From Raineya sp. (GTDB taxonomy: Bacteria > Bacteroidota > Bacteroidia > Cytophagales > Thermonemataceae): a stretch of 64,000 bases of DNA. The notes beneath the pieces were generated by a model. The model was given only the letters and a program-made list of their open reading frames with translations, made no database searches and was not told the DNA's origin. The stretch spans positions 1-64,000 of the forward strand of contig JALONN010000013.1 in assembly GCA_025454915.1 (NCBI GenBank). The letters run 5' to 3'. Shown one piece after another: positions 44,427 through 53,168 of this stretch. The first letter of the stretch is position 1. Every line of letters begins with the position of its first letter. The translations under genes were made by a program, and so were the position numbers.

Positions 44427-44591
44427 ATGGAAACAGACAAGATTATTAAAATAGTAATTGCCGTTGTAATAGGCATTGGTTTGGCTTTTTTTTTAGGAAA
44501 AATTCTTAAATTTTTATTTTGGCTTGTGCTAGCAGGTGTTGGAGCTTATTTAGCCTATGAAGTTTTATTCAATAAGAAACAAGTAAAATGA
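44427..44591 (+). CDS. 54-residue membrane protein
   Basis: METDKIIKIVIAVVIGIGLA begins a short product with two hydrophobic helices (about 6-25 and 28-47) and a basic end (NKKQVK). Codon use fits the neighbours and a promoter-like sequence and a strong terminator bracket it. The fold would be a helical hairpin with both ends in the cytosol. No family is recognised. Confidence 0.65.
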   Translation: METDKIIKIVIAVVIGIGLAFFLGKILKFLFWLVLAGVGAYLAYEVLFNKKQVK

Positions 44592-44600
44592 CCATAATTG

Positions 44601-44626
44601 AAAAGCCTTTGTATTCAAAGGCTTTT
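44601..44626. terminator. Bidirectional terminator
   Basis: AAAAGCCTTTG and CAAAGGCTTTT with a 4-base loop and T's; it lies between convergent genes. Confidence 0.88.
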
Positions 44627-44632
44627 TTTATT

Positions 44633-45016
44633 TTAGCTTATATCTGTGAGTGACAGTATTTTATTTTCTTTTGTGAATTTAAAAATTGATTTTCCATTGA
44701 GGTTTAGTTTATCTCCTTTTTTCAAACCATTTGGAAAATCCATAGCTAAAGTAGCCTCATAAAGCAATTCTATTTCTATGGTATCATTTACCATATTCCA
44801 TGATACAATGGTTTGTTTTCTCGTTTCAAAGTAACTTTTTGCTTGATTGGCTTGTTCTTTAAATGCCTCTATGCCTTCTAAACGCATATTGGAAACTCCC
44901 CCAGAAATATTTTCAAAAATCACTGTTGAACCAAAATTTTCAATCATTTTTTCTACATCAAAATTATTATAGGCTTCTACATAATTTTGAATAATTGTTT
45001 TCTGAATGTCCATCAT
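44633..45016 (-). CDS. SnoaL-like (NTF2-fold) protein
   Basis: The 127-residue protein has the NTF2-like pattern: two N-terminal helices (IQKTIIQNYVEAYNNFDVEK), then a beta sheet with FENISGGVSNMRLEG and FKEQANQA, ending in strands. Members bind small ligands or act as isomerases; no active-site residues can be assigned. The start overlaps the stop of the lipoprotein gene (TAATG), the last of four leftward genes. Confidence 0.75.
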   Translation of the reverse strand: MMDIQKTIIQNYVEAYNNFDVEKMIENFGSTVIFENISGGVSNMRLEGIEAFKEQANQAKSYFETRKQTIVSWNMVNDTIEIELLYEATLAMDFPNGLKKGDKLNLNGKSIFKFTKENKILSLTDIS

Positions 45017-45465
45017 TACTTTTTTTGAATTGTTGCTTTTAAAATTGTATGTAACTGGATTATTTCTTCCCCATCATAATGCAGAAAGCTAAAAGAATCC
45101 TCTTTATCTCCCCATTGGATATTCAGGTTCGCTGAGGCATTCCCGTCATATTTGGAATCGCTGGAGAATTTATCAGCTTTTAATTTCATGAGTGTATTAC
45201 CTATTTCTTGTCTTTTTTCTGGAGTCAAAGTAATTGTCTGACTCTTATCTTTGGGTGTAGTTCCTCCACACAAGCCCTCTGATTTTGTATGTTTGAGTGT
45301 ATTATCTTCTATTTCAAAAATTTCTGTAATACACATTTGGTCTGGAGGCAATGCAGGTGGATAAATAGAAAATTTCATTTTCTTGAAAGCCTGATTTTCC
45401 TTTTTTTCAGAGTTACAAGCTATCATTATGAAGGTCAGAATCAGTAGAATAAAGTTTGATTTCAT
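45016..45465 (-). CDS. Small lipoprotein
   Basis: The 149-residue product has a lipoprotein signal, with the lipobox at IACN (Cys17). The mature part, with YPPALPPDQMCITEIFEIED and a WGDKEDSFSFLHYDGEEII region, is a beta-rich domain of unknown role. It is the third of a four-gene unit; spacing is 12 bases from the gene before and one base overlap with the gene after. Confidence 0.78.
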   Translation of the reverse strand: MKSNFILLILTFIMIACNSEKKENQAFKKMKFSIYPPALPPDQMCITEIFEIEDNTLKHTKSEGLCGGTTPKDKSQTITLTPEKRQEIGNTLMKLKADKFSSDSKYDGNASANLNIQWGDKEDSFSFLHYDGEEIIQLHTILKATIQKK

Positions 45466-45477
45466 AAGATTTTACTT

Positions 45478-45792
45478 TTATTTCCTAATTTTTGTGGTAT
45501 CTCTTTCATTAATATAATAATATTTATCATTAATCTTTCTATTTATCAAGTGTATCACGTAATAAGATTGTGAATGTCTATAAATATATTCACCATGAAC
45601 ATCTTTTCCTTTTTGGTATTCCATAAGAAATTCTGCCATCCCTAGTTCTTCTGTTTTCAAACTATCACCAATTTTGACACTCTCCCATTTATCTTTATCA
45701 AATTTTTTATACTTGAATAAAGGTACGACTAACTCGATGATTGAATATAAAGTGTATGCCATCACTACACCCCAAAATATTTTTTTATTCAT
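45478..45792 (-). CDS. Small membrane-anchored protein
   Basis: A 104-residue product with an N-terminal membrane helix (about 4-22) and a KWESVKIGDSLKTEELGMAE segment similar to KWMNIKIGTHKSEVEKIIKG of the gene upstream. This W-x-x-x-K-I-G pattern recalls SmpA/OmlA-type BamE-like domains, so the two may be paralogs. The evidence is weak. It overlaps its upstream neighbour by 8 bases. Confidence 0.65.
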   Translation of the reverse strand: MNKKIFWGVVMAYTLYSIIELVVPLFKYKKFDKDKWESVKIGDSLKTEELGMAEFLMEYQKGKDVHGEYIYRHSQSYYVIHLINRKINDKYYYINERDTTKIRK

Positions 45793-46204
45793 AATACCAC
45801 TGATAACGTTTCGCTATTAAAATTTGATTTTCATCATAACAAAAGTCGTAATCTATATAACCTCCAATTCTGCTATTATCATCATAACTATATGAAGTTG
45901 TTGTAAAAGGGCTATTTAAATCTACTCCATACCATTCTCCACACTTTGAATGAAAAAAATCCTCCCCTTTTATGATTTTTTCCACTTCAGATTTATGTGT
46001 CCCAATCTTAATATTCATCCATTTTTTATGAGTAAATCTCTCATCATGATATCCTGTTGTTACAAATTCATCAGTTAAAAATAATAATTCTTTGAATACT
46101 GGTGGCTCAAAAAAAGCTGTAATTCTTAAAGCCAAATGAAGCCCTACAATTGTAAGGAAAAATATTTTTAAGGTTTTAATGACTATTTTCTTAATTTTCT
46201 GCAT
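45785..46204 (-). CDS. Small membrane-anchored protein (paralog of next gene)
   Basis: The 139-residue protein has an N-terminal helix (FLTIVGLHLALRITAFF) and a soluble part with KWMNIKIGTHKSEVEKIIKG and a short aromatic C-terminus. It starts the four-gene leftward unit. I do not recognise it beyond the SmpA/OmlA-like segment shared with the next gene. The promoter would be in the 88-base gap beyond the polA stop, which also has repeat-like sequence. Confidence 0.65.
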   Translation of the reverse strand: MQKIKKIVIKTLKIFFLTIVGLHLALRITAFFEPPVFKELLFLTDEFVTTGYHDERFTHKKWMNIKIGTHKSEVEKIIKGEDFFHSKCGEWYGVDLNSPFTTTSYSYDDNSRIGGYIDYDFCYDENQILIAKRYQWYYE

Positions 46205-46292
46205 TTGTTTTCATTTTTGAACCATAAACCTTCCAAAAATATAATTCTCTGGAAGGCTACAATTTATAATTCGTCATTCATCACTGATTATT

Positions 46293-49112
46293 TTAATGAG
46301 CTTCCAGCCAATTATGCCCAATACCTACTTCTACTTCCATGCGTACAGGTAAAGCAATGGCATTTTTCATGAGTTTAATCACATTTTCTTTTACAATATC
46401 AATTTCTGATTTGTGTACCTCAAATACTAATTCGTCATGAACTTGCAATATCATTTTGGATTTGAGTTTTTTCTCTTTGAAAAACTGATGGATATTGACC
46501 ATTGCCAGTTTAATCATATCGGCAGCAGAACCCTGAATAGGCATATTTACGGCGTTTCGTTCGGCTTGTCCTGCCACTACTTTATTGCTTTCGTTAATAC
46601 TGTACAGATGTCTTCTGCGTCCCAGAATGGTTTCAGCATATTCGAGTTCACGAGCTTTCTGAATCATAGAATCTTTAAACTTCTTGATTGCCGAAAACTC
46701 CTGATAATACGTTTCTACGAGTTTTGTTGCCTCCGAAACCGAAATTTTGAGTTGACTCGACAAATTAAAGCCTGTACTGCCATACAAAATTGCAAAATTG
46801 GCAGTTTTGGCATTTCTACGCATATCAGAAGTTACATCTTCTAATGCCACTTTATAAATTTTGGCAGCCGTAGCAGCATGGATATCCAAACCTTTTTCAA
46901 ATGCTTCTAAAAGTGTTTCATCCTGACTGAATGCAGCCATCAGACGCAACTCAATTTGAGAGTAGTCAGCCGAAAGAATTAAAAACTCATCACTCGAAGG
47001 GATAAATGCCTTCCTGATTTCTCTTCCTTTAGCCGTTTTGATAGGAATATTCTGCAAATTCGGGTTTGTAGAACTCAATCTGCCTGTGGAGGTTACAGCC
47101 TGATTGAAAGATGTATGTATTTTTCCATCAATGGTACTTACAAGCTCAGGCAAAGCATCAATATAGGTAGATTTTAGTTTCTGTAACTCTCTGATTTCCA
47201 AAATATCAGCAGCAATAGGATGTTCTTCAGCTAATTTGCTTAAAATCTCCTCGCCTGTGGCATACTGCCCTGTTTTGGTTTTTTTGGCATTTTTTACCAA
47301 CTGCATTTCATCAAAAAGCACTTCGCCAAGCTGTTTAGGCGAAGCAATATTGAATTTTCTGCCTGCCTGCGAATAAATTTTTTCTTCTAAAACCAAAATT
47401 TCTTTTTCAAGCAATTCAGAAGATTCTTTTAAGGCTTTGGTATCAAGTTTTACACCATTGCGTTCGATAGTTGAAAGTACCTCAACAAGAGGCGTTTCTA
47501 CTTCGTAGAATAGTTTTTCTACATGAATTTTCTGTAATTCTGGAGCTAATTTTTCTTTAAGTTGGAAGGTAATATCGGCATCTTCGGCAGCGTATTCTGC
47601 TATCTTCTGCACCTCAATATCTCTCATATTCCCCTGATTGACACCTTTTTTACCTATCAAGGTTTCAATGCTTACAGGCTGATACTTTAAATATTTTTCT
47701 GCTAGATAATCCATACCATGTTTGCTTTCTGCTTCAATTAAGTAGCTTGCAAGCATGGTATCAAACAATTTACCTTTTACCTCAATTCCATAATTAGCAA
47801 GAATAGAAATATCGTATTTCAGGTTTTGTCCAATTTTTTCAATTTGGTCGTTTTCAAAAACACTTCTAAACTCTTCTACAATCTTTTGAGCCTCAGCTTT
47901 TTCAGCAGGAATAGGTACATAATAGGCTTCATGGGCGATGTAAGCAAATGACATCCCTACCAATTCGGCTTTCAGGGTATCCAAAGAAGTCGTTTCTGTA
48001 TCAAAACAAAAAGATTTCTGAATGGAAAGCAACTGAATTAAATGTTTTCTATCTTCTTCTTTGTCAATGATATGATACTGATGAACAGTATCAGCAATTG
48101 TCTGAAAACGCTTTTCTCCCTCTTCAAAAAATTCGTCCGTTTCAGGTTCTTCTTCTTGAGCAGGTGTATTGCTACTAAATAAGTCTAATTGCAATTGAGA
48201 TTGCTTTTTGGCTGTTTTTTGAGCTTGTTTTTCTTCTTCACTTAAACCTATCATTTTGGTTTTAAGAGTTTTAAACTCCAGCTCATCTAAAATTTTAGAA
48301 AGCTCTGATTTATTATATTCTGAAATTTTAAAATCCTCAACATTGTACTCAATGGGTACTTGTAAATGTATGGTTGCCAGTTGTTTAGAAAGAATTGCCT
48401 TATCACCATGATTTTTAACTGTTTCAGCCATTTTGCCTTTCAGTTTATCGGCATTGGCTATCAGATTTTCTACGGAATCGTATTCCTCAAGTAATTTTTG
48501 AGCTGTTTTTTCTCCCACTCCAGGAAGCCCTGGTATATTGTCAGAAGCATCTCCTTGAAGCCCCAACATATCAATTACCTGCTCTATTTTCTTGATACCA
48601 AACTTATCAAGGGCTTTTTGTACGTCCCATACTTCATTGGGTGCAAATTTGGTAGCAGGTCTGAAAATAAAGATTTTGTTGTTTTCTAAAAGCTGACAAT
48701 AATCTTTATCAGGAGTCATCATGTACACCTGAAAGTCTTCACGAGCCACTTGTTTAGCTATTGTTCCAATAATATCATCTGCCTCATAGCCTGCAAGCGT
48801 CAAAGTGGGGATGTTCATAGCATCCAAAATCTTTTTGATATAGGGTACTGCGATAGTTATTCCTTCGGGCTGGGCTTCTCTGTGGGCTTTATATTCTTCA
48901 AATTGTTCGTGTCTGAAAGTAGGCTCAGAGGTATCAAAAGCTACAGCCAAGTGTGTGGGCTTCTCTTTCTTGATTACCTCAAGCATGGTATTGATAAATC
49001 CAAAAATTGCCCCTGTATCCATTCCTGTACTTGTTCTGCGTGGAGCATTGATAAAAGCATAATAAGCTCTGTAAACAAGAGCCATCGCATCCAAAAGAAA
49101 GAGTTTTTCCAT
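46293..49112 (-). CDS. polA: DNA polymerase I
   Basis: The 939-residue protein has a 5'-3' nuclease domain (1-300: LFLLDAMALVYRAYYAF, LPGVGEKTAQKLL), a linker with Gln-rich and acidic stretch (QAQKTAKKQSQLQLDLF), a 3'-5' exonuclease domain (FDTETTSLDTLKAELVG, with the DxE pair retained) and a polymerase domain with SADYSQIELRLMA, RRNAKTANFAILYG and ILQVHDELVFE. The DxE pair suggests active proofreading. It removes RNA primers and fills gaps. It stands alone; a repeat-like spacer lies on each side. Confidence 0.97.
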   Translation of the reverse strand: MEKLFLLDAMALVYRAYYAFINAPRRTSTGMDTGAIFGFINTMLEVIKKEKPTHLAVAFDTSEPTFRHEQFEEYKAHREAQPEGITIAVPYIKKILDAMNIPTLTLAGYEADDIIGTIAKQVAREDFQVYMMTPDKDYCQLLENNKIFIFRPATKFAPNEVWDVQKALDKFGIKKIEQVIDMLGLQGDASDNIPGLPGVGEKTAQKLLEEYDSVENLIANADKLKGKMAETVKNHGDKAILSKQLATIHLQVPIEYNVEDFKISEYNKSELSKILDELEFKTLKTKMIGLSEEEKQAQKTAKKQSQLQLDLFSSNTPAQEEEPETDEFFEEGEKRFQTIADTVHQYHIIDKEEDRKHLIQLLSIQKSFCFDTETTSLDTLKAELVGMSFAYIAHEAYYVPIPAEKAEAQKIVEEFRSVFENDQIEKIGQNLKYDISILANYGIEVKGKLFDTMLASYLIEAESKHGMDYLAEKYLKYQPVSIETLIGKKGVNQGNMRDIEVQKIAEYAAEDADITFQLKEKLAPELQKIHVEKLFYEVETPLVEVLSTIERNGVKLDTKALKESSELLEKEILVLEEKIYSQAGRKFNIASPKQLGEVLFDEMQLVKNAKKTKTGQYATGEEILSKLAEEHPIAADILEIRELQKLKSTYIDALPELVSTIDGKIHTSFNQAVTSTGRLSSTNPNLQNIPIKTAKGREIRKAFIPSSDEFLILSADYSQIELRLMAAFSQDETLLEAFEKGLDIHAATAAKIYKVALEDVTSDMRRNAKTANFAILYGSTGFNLSSQLKISVSEATKLVETYYQEFSAIKKFKDSMIQKARELEYAETILGRRRHLYSINESNKVVAGQAERNAVNMPIQGSAADMIKLAMVNIHQFFKEKKLKSKMILQVHDELVFEVHKSEIDIVKENVIKLMKNAIALPVRMEVEVGIGHNWLEAH

Positions 49113-49176
49113 AAAAATAAGCCAATGATAAATTATAAGTAGTAATTTATGAGATTTAAGAGTAGTATAAAGTTTT

Positions 49177-49210
49177 TTCTTGTGTCTAATATCTTATTTC
49201 TTAATATCTC
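49177..49210 (+). repeat. Interspersed intergenic repeat, copy A
   Basis: TTCTTGTGTCTAATATCTTA and the following bases match copy B at 55698-55730 (TTCTTGTGTCTAAGGTCTTG, then TTTCTTA-TATC) with few differences. Both are in spacers. This is probably a dispersed family of short repeats known in Bacteroidota. Confidence 0.6.
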
Positions 49211-49215
49211 AACAT

Positions 49216-50556
49216 CTATTTTGTCTTTCGTTCCTTAAAAATAACACCATACTCCTCCAATTCTTTGAGGACTGGCTCATACATTTCAGCATCAATAGGC
49301 ATCAATACCCCTCTCGATTTTATTTCACCTGCTAAAATCAGTTTACAGGCAATGCCCAAAGGCAATCCGACTGTTTTAGCCATAGCCGTATGGATATTGT
49401 CTTCTCCAATAACTACCAGTTCCGAAATAATTTCGTTTTCATCTCCTGCCTGCTCAAAATTGATGATGTGTTGCATCACAATCATGTCTTTATCTTCAGG
49501 GGCAAGAACCCATTTTTGTTCTAAAATATGCTGTAAAATTTGGGCTGGAGTTGCTTCTGCCTTGGGATAATTAATATTTTTATCTGTAAAAAGCTCAAGC
49601 CAAGTCATTTGGCTCAGAATGGTTGTTTTCTTTTCCTGAGCAATACCCAAATAATTTATAAAAGTATTTTCGAGGGTATCGTTTGTATTTTCGGGTAAAA
49701 ATGTCTTTAAAAACTGCTGATAAGTAAGGTTTTGAGTAGGCATAATGGTCACATTATCTGTCATACCCATTTGCACAAAACAATCCCAAGCTTTACAATA
49801 GTTTTGTTTACGAAGTGTACCACGTAAAAGCGTATGAATGTTTTCCAAACCATACACACTCTGATAACCCAAAGAATCACGATTGGCATACCCTTCAAAT
49901 ACACCATAACCCTCCACCTCAAAATGCTCAATACGTCTAAAAAGTTGATGGTAAGGAATATATTTGATTTGTTTGTTTTCTAAATACTTGGCTACTCCCT
50001 GCCCTGCTAAAACTACGTTCTGAGGATTCCAAGTAAACTTATAATGCCAAGGATTATTATCCGATTCAGGGGCAATAAGTCCACCTGTAAACGATTTGAA
50101 AGACTTCACAACTGCTCCTTCTGCTCTGATATGGTCTAAAATTTTCATAGCAGAAAGGTGATCAATGCCTGGGTCAAGCCCGATTTCGTTTAGGAAAATC
50201 AAATCTTTTTTCTTCACTTCAGCATCCAGTTCCTGCATTTCTTTGGAAATATAAGAGGCTGTCAGCATATTTTTACCTAATTCCAAACAATAACGAGCCA
50301 CATGAATATGCAAAGCTGGTGGAATAAGGGAAATGACAATATCATGCTCTCCAATGAGTTTTTTAGCCTTATCTGCTTCAAAAACATCAAAATCGTAGGC
50401 TGTAAGATGTGGATAGGATTGTATTTTCTGTAATACCAGTTCTTTTTGTGCATCGGCAACACTCACCTGCCAAGCATGCTTGGGTGCATTTTCTGCAAGA
50501 TAACGAATCAGAGAAGAAGCTGAACGTCCAGCTCCTAAAACCAATATTTTTTTCAC
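49216..50556 (-). CDS. Saccharopine dehydrogenase-like protein
   Basis: The 446-residue protein has an NAD(P)-binding Rossmann motif LVLGAGRSASSLIRYL at the N-terminus and the C-terminal saccharopine dehydrogenase domain (SFKSFTGGLIAPESDNNPWHYKFTWNPQNV). Canonical members cleave saccharopine to alpha-aminoadipate semialdehyde or lysine; in bacteria these enzymes serve lysine breakdown or carboxynorspermidine synthesis. No partner gene (LKR, aminoadipate-semialdehyde dehydrogenase) is in the window. It is 17 bases beyond the SIMPL gene's stop, so they may share a message. Confidence 0.87.
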   Translation of the reverse strand: MKKILVLGAGRSASSLIRYLAENAPKHAWQVSVADAQKELVLQKIQSYPHLTAYDFDVFEADKAKKLIGEHDIVISLIPPALHIHVARYCLELGKNMLTASYISKEMQELDAEVKKKDLIFLNEIGLDPGIDHLSAMKILDHIRAEGAVVKSFKSFTGGLIAPESDNNPWHYKFTWNPQNVVLAGQGVAKYLENKQIKYIPYHQLFRRIEHFEVEGYGVFEGYANRDSLGYQSVYGLENIHTLLRGTLRKQNYCKAWDCFVQMGMTDNVTIMPTQNLTYQQFLKTFLPENTNDTLENTFINYLGIAQEKKTTILSQMTWLELFTDKNINYPKAEATPAQILQHILEQKWVLAPEDKDMIVMQHIINFEQAGDENEIISELVVIGEDNIHTAMAKTVGLPLGIACKLILAGEIKSRGVLMPIDAEMYEPVLKELEEYGVIFKERKTK

Positions 50557-50573
50557 AGGATATATCTTTTATG

Positions 50574-51275
50574 TTATTTAATGTTCTCTACTTGGAAACG
50601 AACCAGAAATGTTTTTTTAATTGTTATTTCTCGACTGCCATAATTTCTTACTTTTTGTCGTCTTGATGAAAGTTGCGGATATACAACCCAACTTCCCTCT
50701 CCTGATGAATCAGAAACATCTGAAACATCTTTAATTTGCATAATTTCTATAATTTTTTGATTAGATGCTTGACCTATTAGATTAGCTTTTTTAAAAGCTG
50801 TTTTTATAAGATTCTCCACAAGCTTTTTCTCGTATAATTCATATTGTGAGGTTTTTTTATTTGTAACTTCACCTCTAATTGGCATTTTCCCTAAATCTTC
50901 TTCAAATTTTAAGAATTCTTTAAAGTTTTTACAAGAAATAACATAGGTATATAGCTCTTTATTCATTGCTCCTGATGCAAGAGCCACTTTAAATTCCTCT
51001 TTTTTAAAAGAAAACTTATATTTTTTTATAAGCTTCTCTAAATCTTCGTAAACTGCTTTTTCGTTAATTTCTGCATCTTTCTTACTTTTTCCTCCAACTA
51101 TATCATCATAGTCATCATCAAGATTGTTTGGGAAAATAAAACATGAAAATTCTATTTCATCGGGTTCTATTAAAATTTCATCCTGAACATACACCTCAAT
51201 AAATTTCTCTGTATTTTGGGCTTTTGAAGTAATTCCTAAAATACTAATGACACAAATTATAAAAACTCTAAGCAT
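50574..51275 (-). CDS. SIMPL-domain (DUF541) periplasmic protein
   Basis: The 233-residue exported protein begins MLRVFIICVISILGITSKAQ, with the mature part carrying the DUF541 features: a start strand (EVYVQDEILIEPDEIEFSC), KELYTYVISCKNFKEFLKF and a late helix KKLVENLIKTAFKKANLI. Function of SIMPL-domain proteins is mostly unknown; some act in oxidative stress. It is transcribed toward the saccharopine dehydrogenase gene. Confidence 0.75.
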   Translation of the reverse strand: MLRVFIICVISILGITSKAQNTEKFIEVYVQDEILIEPDEIEFSCFIFPNNLDDDYDDIVGGKSKKDAEINEKAVYEDLEKLIKKYKFSFKKEEFKVALASGAMNKELYTYVISCKNFKEFLKFEEDLGKMPIRGEVTNKKTSQYELYEKKLVENLIKTAFKKANLIGQASNQKIIEIMQIKDVSDVSDSSGEGSWVVYPQLSSRRQKVRNYGSREITIKKTFLVRFQVENIK

Positions 51276-51297
51276 AAAATACTTGTATTAAAAACTC

Positions 51298-51328
51298 AAT
51301 ACCTCTTACTTTTAAGGTAAGAGGTATT
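51298..51328. terminator. Hairpin between SIMPL and pfkB genes
   Basis: AATACCTCTTAC pairs with GTAAGAGGTATT over a 7-base loop. The T run is on the plus-strand side, but the nearby genes read leftward, so on their strand it is a hairpin with a weaker T tract. Confidence 0.7.
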
Positions 51329-51334
51329 TTTTTG

Positions 51335-52258
51335 TTAGCCAATTGTTATTTCAAACTGAACCAAATCAATAAATTCTTTGATTCTGTCTTCTACTTCGTA
51401 AGGGCGTAGATTTTGAAGGCGTTCTGTACCAAATTTCTCCACACAAAGCGAAGCCAAAGCAGAGCCATAAATGATAGCGTTTTTCATGTTCTCAAAAGAT
51501 ATATCGCCTGTTTTTGCCAAATAACCAATAAAACCACCCGCAAAAGTATCACCAGCACCTGTAGGGTCGAAAACATCTTCTAAAGGCAATGCAGGAGCAA
51601 AAAACACCTGTGTTTTATTGAAAAGCAAAGCACCATGTTCACCTTTCTTGATAATCAAGACTTTAGGACCCATTTCTAAGATTTTGCGAGCAGCTTTTAC
51701 AAGCGAATACTCTTTAGAAAGCTGACGAGCCTCTTCGTCGTTGATAGAAAGTACATCTACCAATTTCAAAGTTTTCATCAATTCGTCCCAAGCAATATCC
51801 ATCCAGAAATTCATGGTATCCATCAAAATCAATTTGGGACGTTTTTTCATTCTTTCTACCACTGTTCTTTGGATGGTAGGTGTCAGGTTACCCAACATCA
51901 AAAATTCTGTATCTTGGTAGCTTTCAGGGATAATAGGGTCAAAATCAGCGAGTACATTGAGTTCTGTGGCAAGTGTATCACGGCTGTTCATATCGTTGTG
52001 GTACTTTCCAGCCCAGAAGAAAGATTTTTCACCTTGCTTAATTTGTAGTCCTTCTGTATTTACACCATGATTTTTCAGCATATCAATGCTTTCCTGAGGG
52101 AAATCGTCGCCTACTACACCTACCAAATTTACTTTTTTTGTCAAATACGACGCTGCCAATGAAGCATAAGTAGCTGCTCCGCCTATAATTTTATCAGTTT
52201 TTCCAAAGGGTGTTTCAATAGCATCAAAAGCTACTGTACCAATAATTGTTAAACTCAT
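51335..52258 (-). CDS. PfkB-family sugar or nucleoside kinase
   Basis: The 307-residue protein has the two PfkB signatures: GGAATYASLAASYL near the N-terminus and DPTGAGDTFAGGFIG near the C-terminus, where the GAGD Asp is the catalytic base. It phosphorylates a sugar or nucleoside; the substrate (ribokinase-, adenosine- or other type) cannot be told. It begins near the EF-hand gene, divergent from it. Confidence 0.9.
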   Translation of the reverse strand: MSLTIIGTVAFDAIETPFGKTDKIIGGAATYASLAASYLTKKVNLVGVVGDDFPQESIDMLKNHGVNTEGLQIKQGEKSFFWAGKYHNDMNSRDTLATELNVLADFDPIIPESYQDTEFLMLGNLTPTIQRTVVERMKKRPKLILMDTMNFWMDIAWDELMKTLKLVDVLSINDEEARQLSKEYSLVKAARKILEMGPKVLIIKKGEHGALLFNKTQVFFAPALPLEDVFDPTGAGDTFAGGFIGYLAKTGDISFENMKNAIIYGSALASLCVEKFGTERLQNLRPYEVEDRIKEFIDLVQFEITIG

Positions 52259-52354
52259 TGTTTGTATGTTTTTAGATGAATCAATTCAATTTTGCAAACA
52301 TACACAAATTATGTATTTTTTTGCTAAAAATCTGTATTTTTTGATATTTTGGCT

Positions 52355-52362
52355 TATATTTG
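52355..52362 (+). promoter_or_regulatory. -7 box before the EF-hand gene
   Basis: A perfect TATATTTG (TAnnTTTG) 39 bases before the chosen ATG; no TTTG at 19-21 bases before it, only TCTG at 20. Confidence 0.35.
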
Positions 52363-52400
52363 AGGTGTTTATCTTTCTTTCACTTAAACACTCTAAAATT

Positions 52401-52949
52401 ATGCTTACGGAATTTCAAACGCTTAAAATCGAGAAACTTTTTAATTTTTTTGATGCTGATGGTAATAAGGTCATTGAGCCAGAAGATATGGATATGATTG
52501 CTGAGCAGTTTACAAAAATTTTTGGCTGGAAAATTGGTGATGATAACGATAAAAAGTTCAGAGGAGCTTTGAAAAAATATTGGAGAAAGTTACTGATGGG
52601 TGCTGATACCGACCAAGACCAAAGTGTTAGTTTTGAGGAGTTTAAAAAAGCTTATGAACGCAATTTGAGTACCAAAGAAACCTACGAAGAATTTGTATTA
52701 CCTTTTATAGATCAGGTATTTCCTGTGATAGATACTAATCAGGATGGCGTTTTACAGCCTGCTGAGTTTGCCCATTTATACGAAGGCTTTAGAAATCCGA
52801 AAGATCAAGCCTCTAAGGTTTTTGCCAAGTTAGATACAAATGGAGATGGCTCACTTTCTAAAGAAGAAATTTATCAGCATTTTTACGATTTTCATTTTTC
52901 AGAAGACAGAAATGCAGCAGGAAACGCATTTTTCGGAGAATTATCCTAA
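52401..52949 (+). CDS. EF-hand calcium-binding protein
   Basis: I use the ATG of MLTEFQTLKIEKLFNFF; an earlier start would add 45 mainly hydrophobic residues coded by the promoter. The 182-residue protein has four EF-hand loops: DADGNKVIEPED, DTDQDQSVSFEE, DTNQDGVLQPAE and DTNGDGSLSKEE, with Asp or Asn at positions 1, 3 and 5 and Glu (or Asp in loop 1) at 12. All four keep good Ca ligands. No signal, so it is cytosolic; it resembles calerythrin/sarcoplasmic calcium-binding proteins, which buffer calcium. It is divergent from the PfkB gene. Confidence 0.92.
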   Translation: MLTEFQTLKIEKLFNFFDADGNKVIEPEDMDMIAEQFTKIFGWKIGDDNDKKFRGALKKYWRKLLMGADTDQDQSVSFEEFKKAYERNLSTKETYEEFVLPFIDQVFPVIDTNQDGVLQPAEFAHLYEGFRNPKDQASKVFAKLDTNGDGSLSKEEIYQHFYDFHFSEDRNAAGNAFFGELS

Positions 52950-53039
52950 TTTTTAGTATAGTGTAATGAGTATATAGAAAAAGCCATTTTCTTATAATAT
53001 AATTTAAACATTGCATTCTTTGAGTACAAAAAAGAGCGT

Positions 53040-53136
53040 TGGGCTGAAAATTCAGCGAGGGTGGGCAGGTTTTGTGCGTGGAAGCATTGAATTTTCTTGA
53101 TTTTTTGATTCTTTTGCATCAAGGCAAAAGAATATT
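53040..53136 (+). repeat. Candidate interspersed intergenic element
   Basis: A more GC-rich spacer segment with a palindrome GCTGAAAATTCAGC (53042-53055) and then a hairpin, ATTCTTTTGC and GCAAAAGAAT near its end. Sequences of this sort (a TTGATTTTTTGATTCTTTTG core with inverted repeat) recur in intergenic spaces of Bacteroidota, as I remember them. Only one copy is in the window. Confidence 0.45.
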
Positions 53137-53168
53137 TTAAACAAACCCCATTTAAAGTTTAATATCTA

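Noticed and set aside
46437..46844. 135-codon antisense frame in polA
   Set aside because: Lies within the conserved polymerase domain; a shadow frame.
48750..49142. 130-codon antisense frame at the polA 5' end
   Set aside because: Overlaps the conserved 5' nuclease domain on the other strand.
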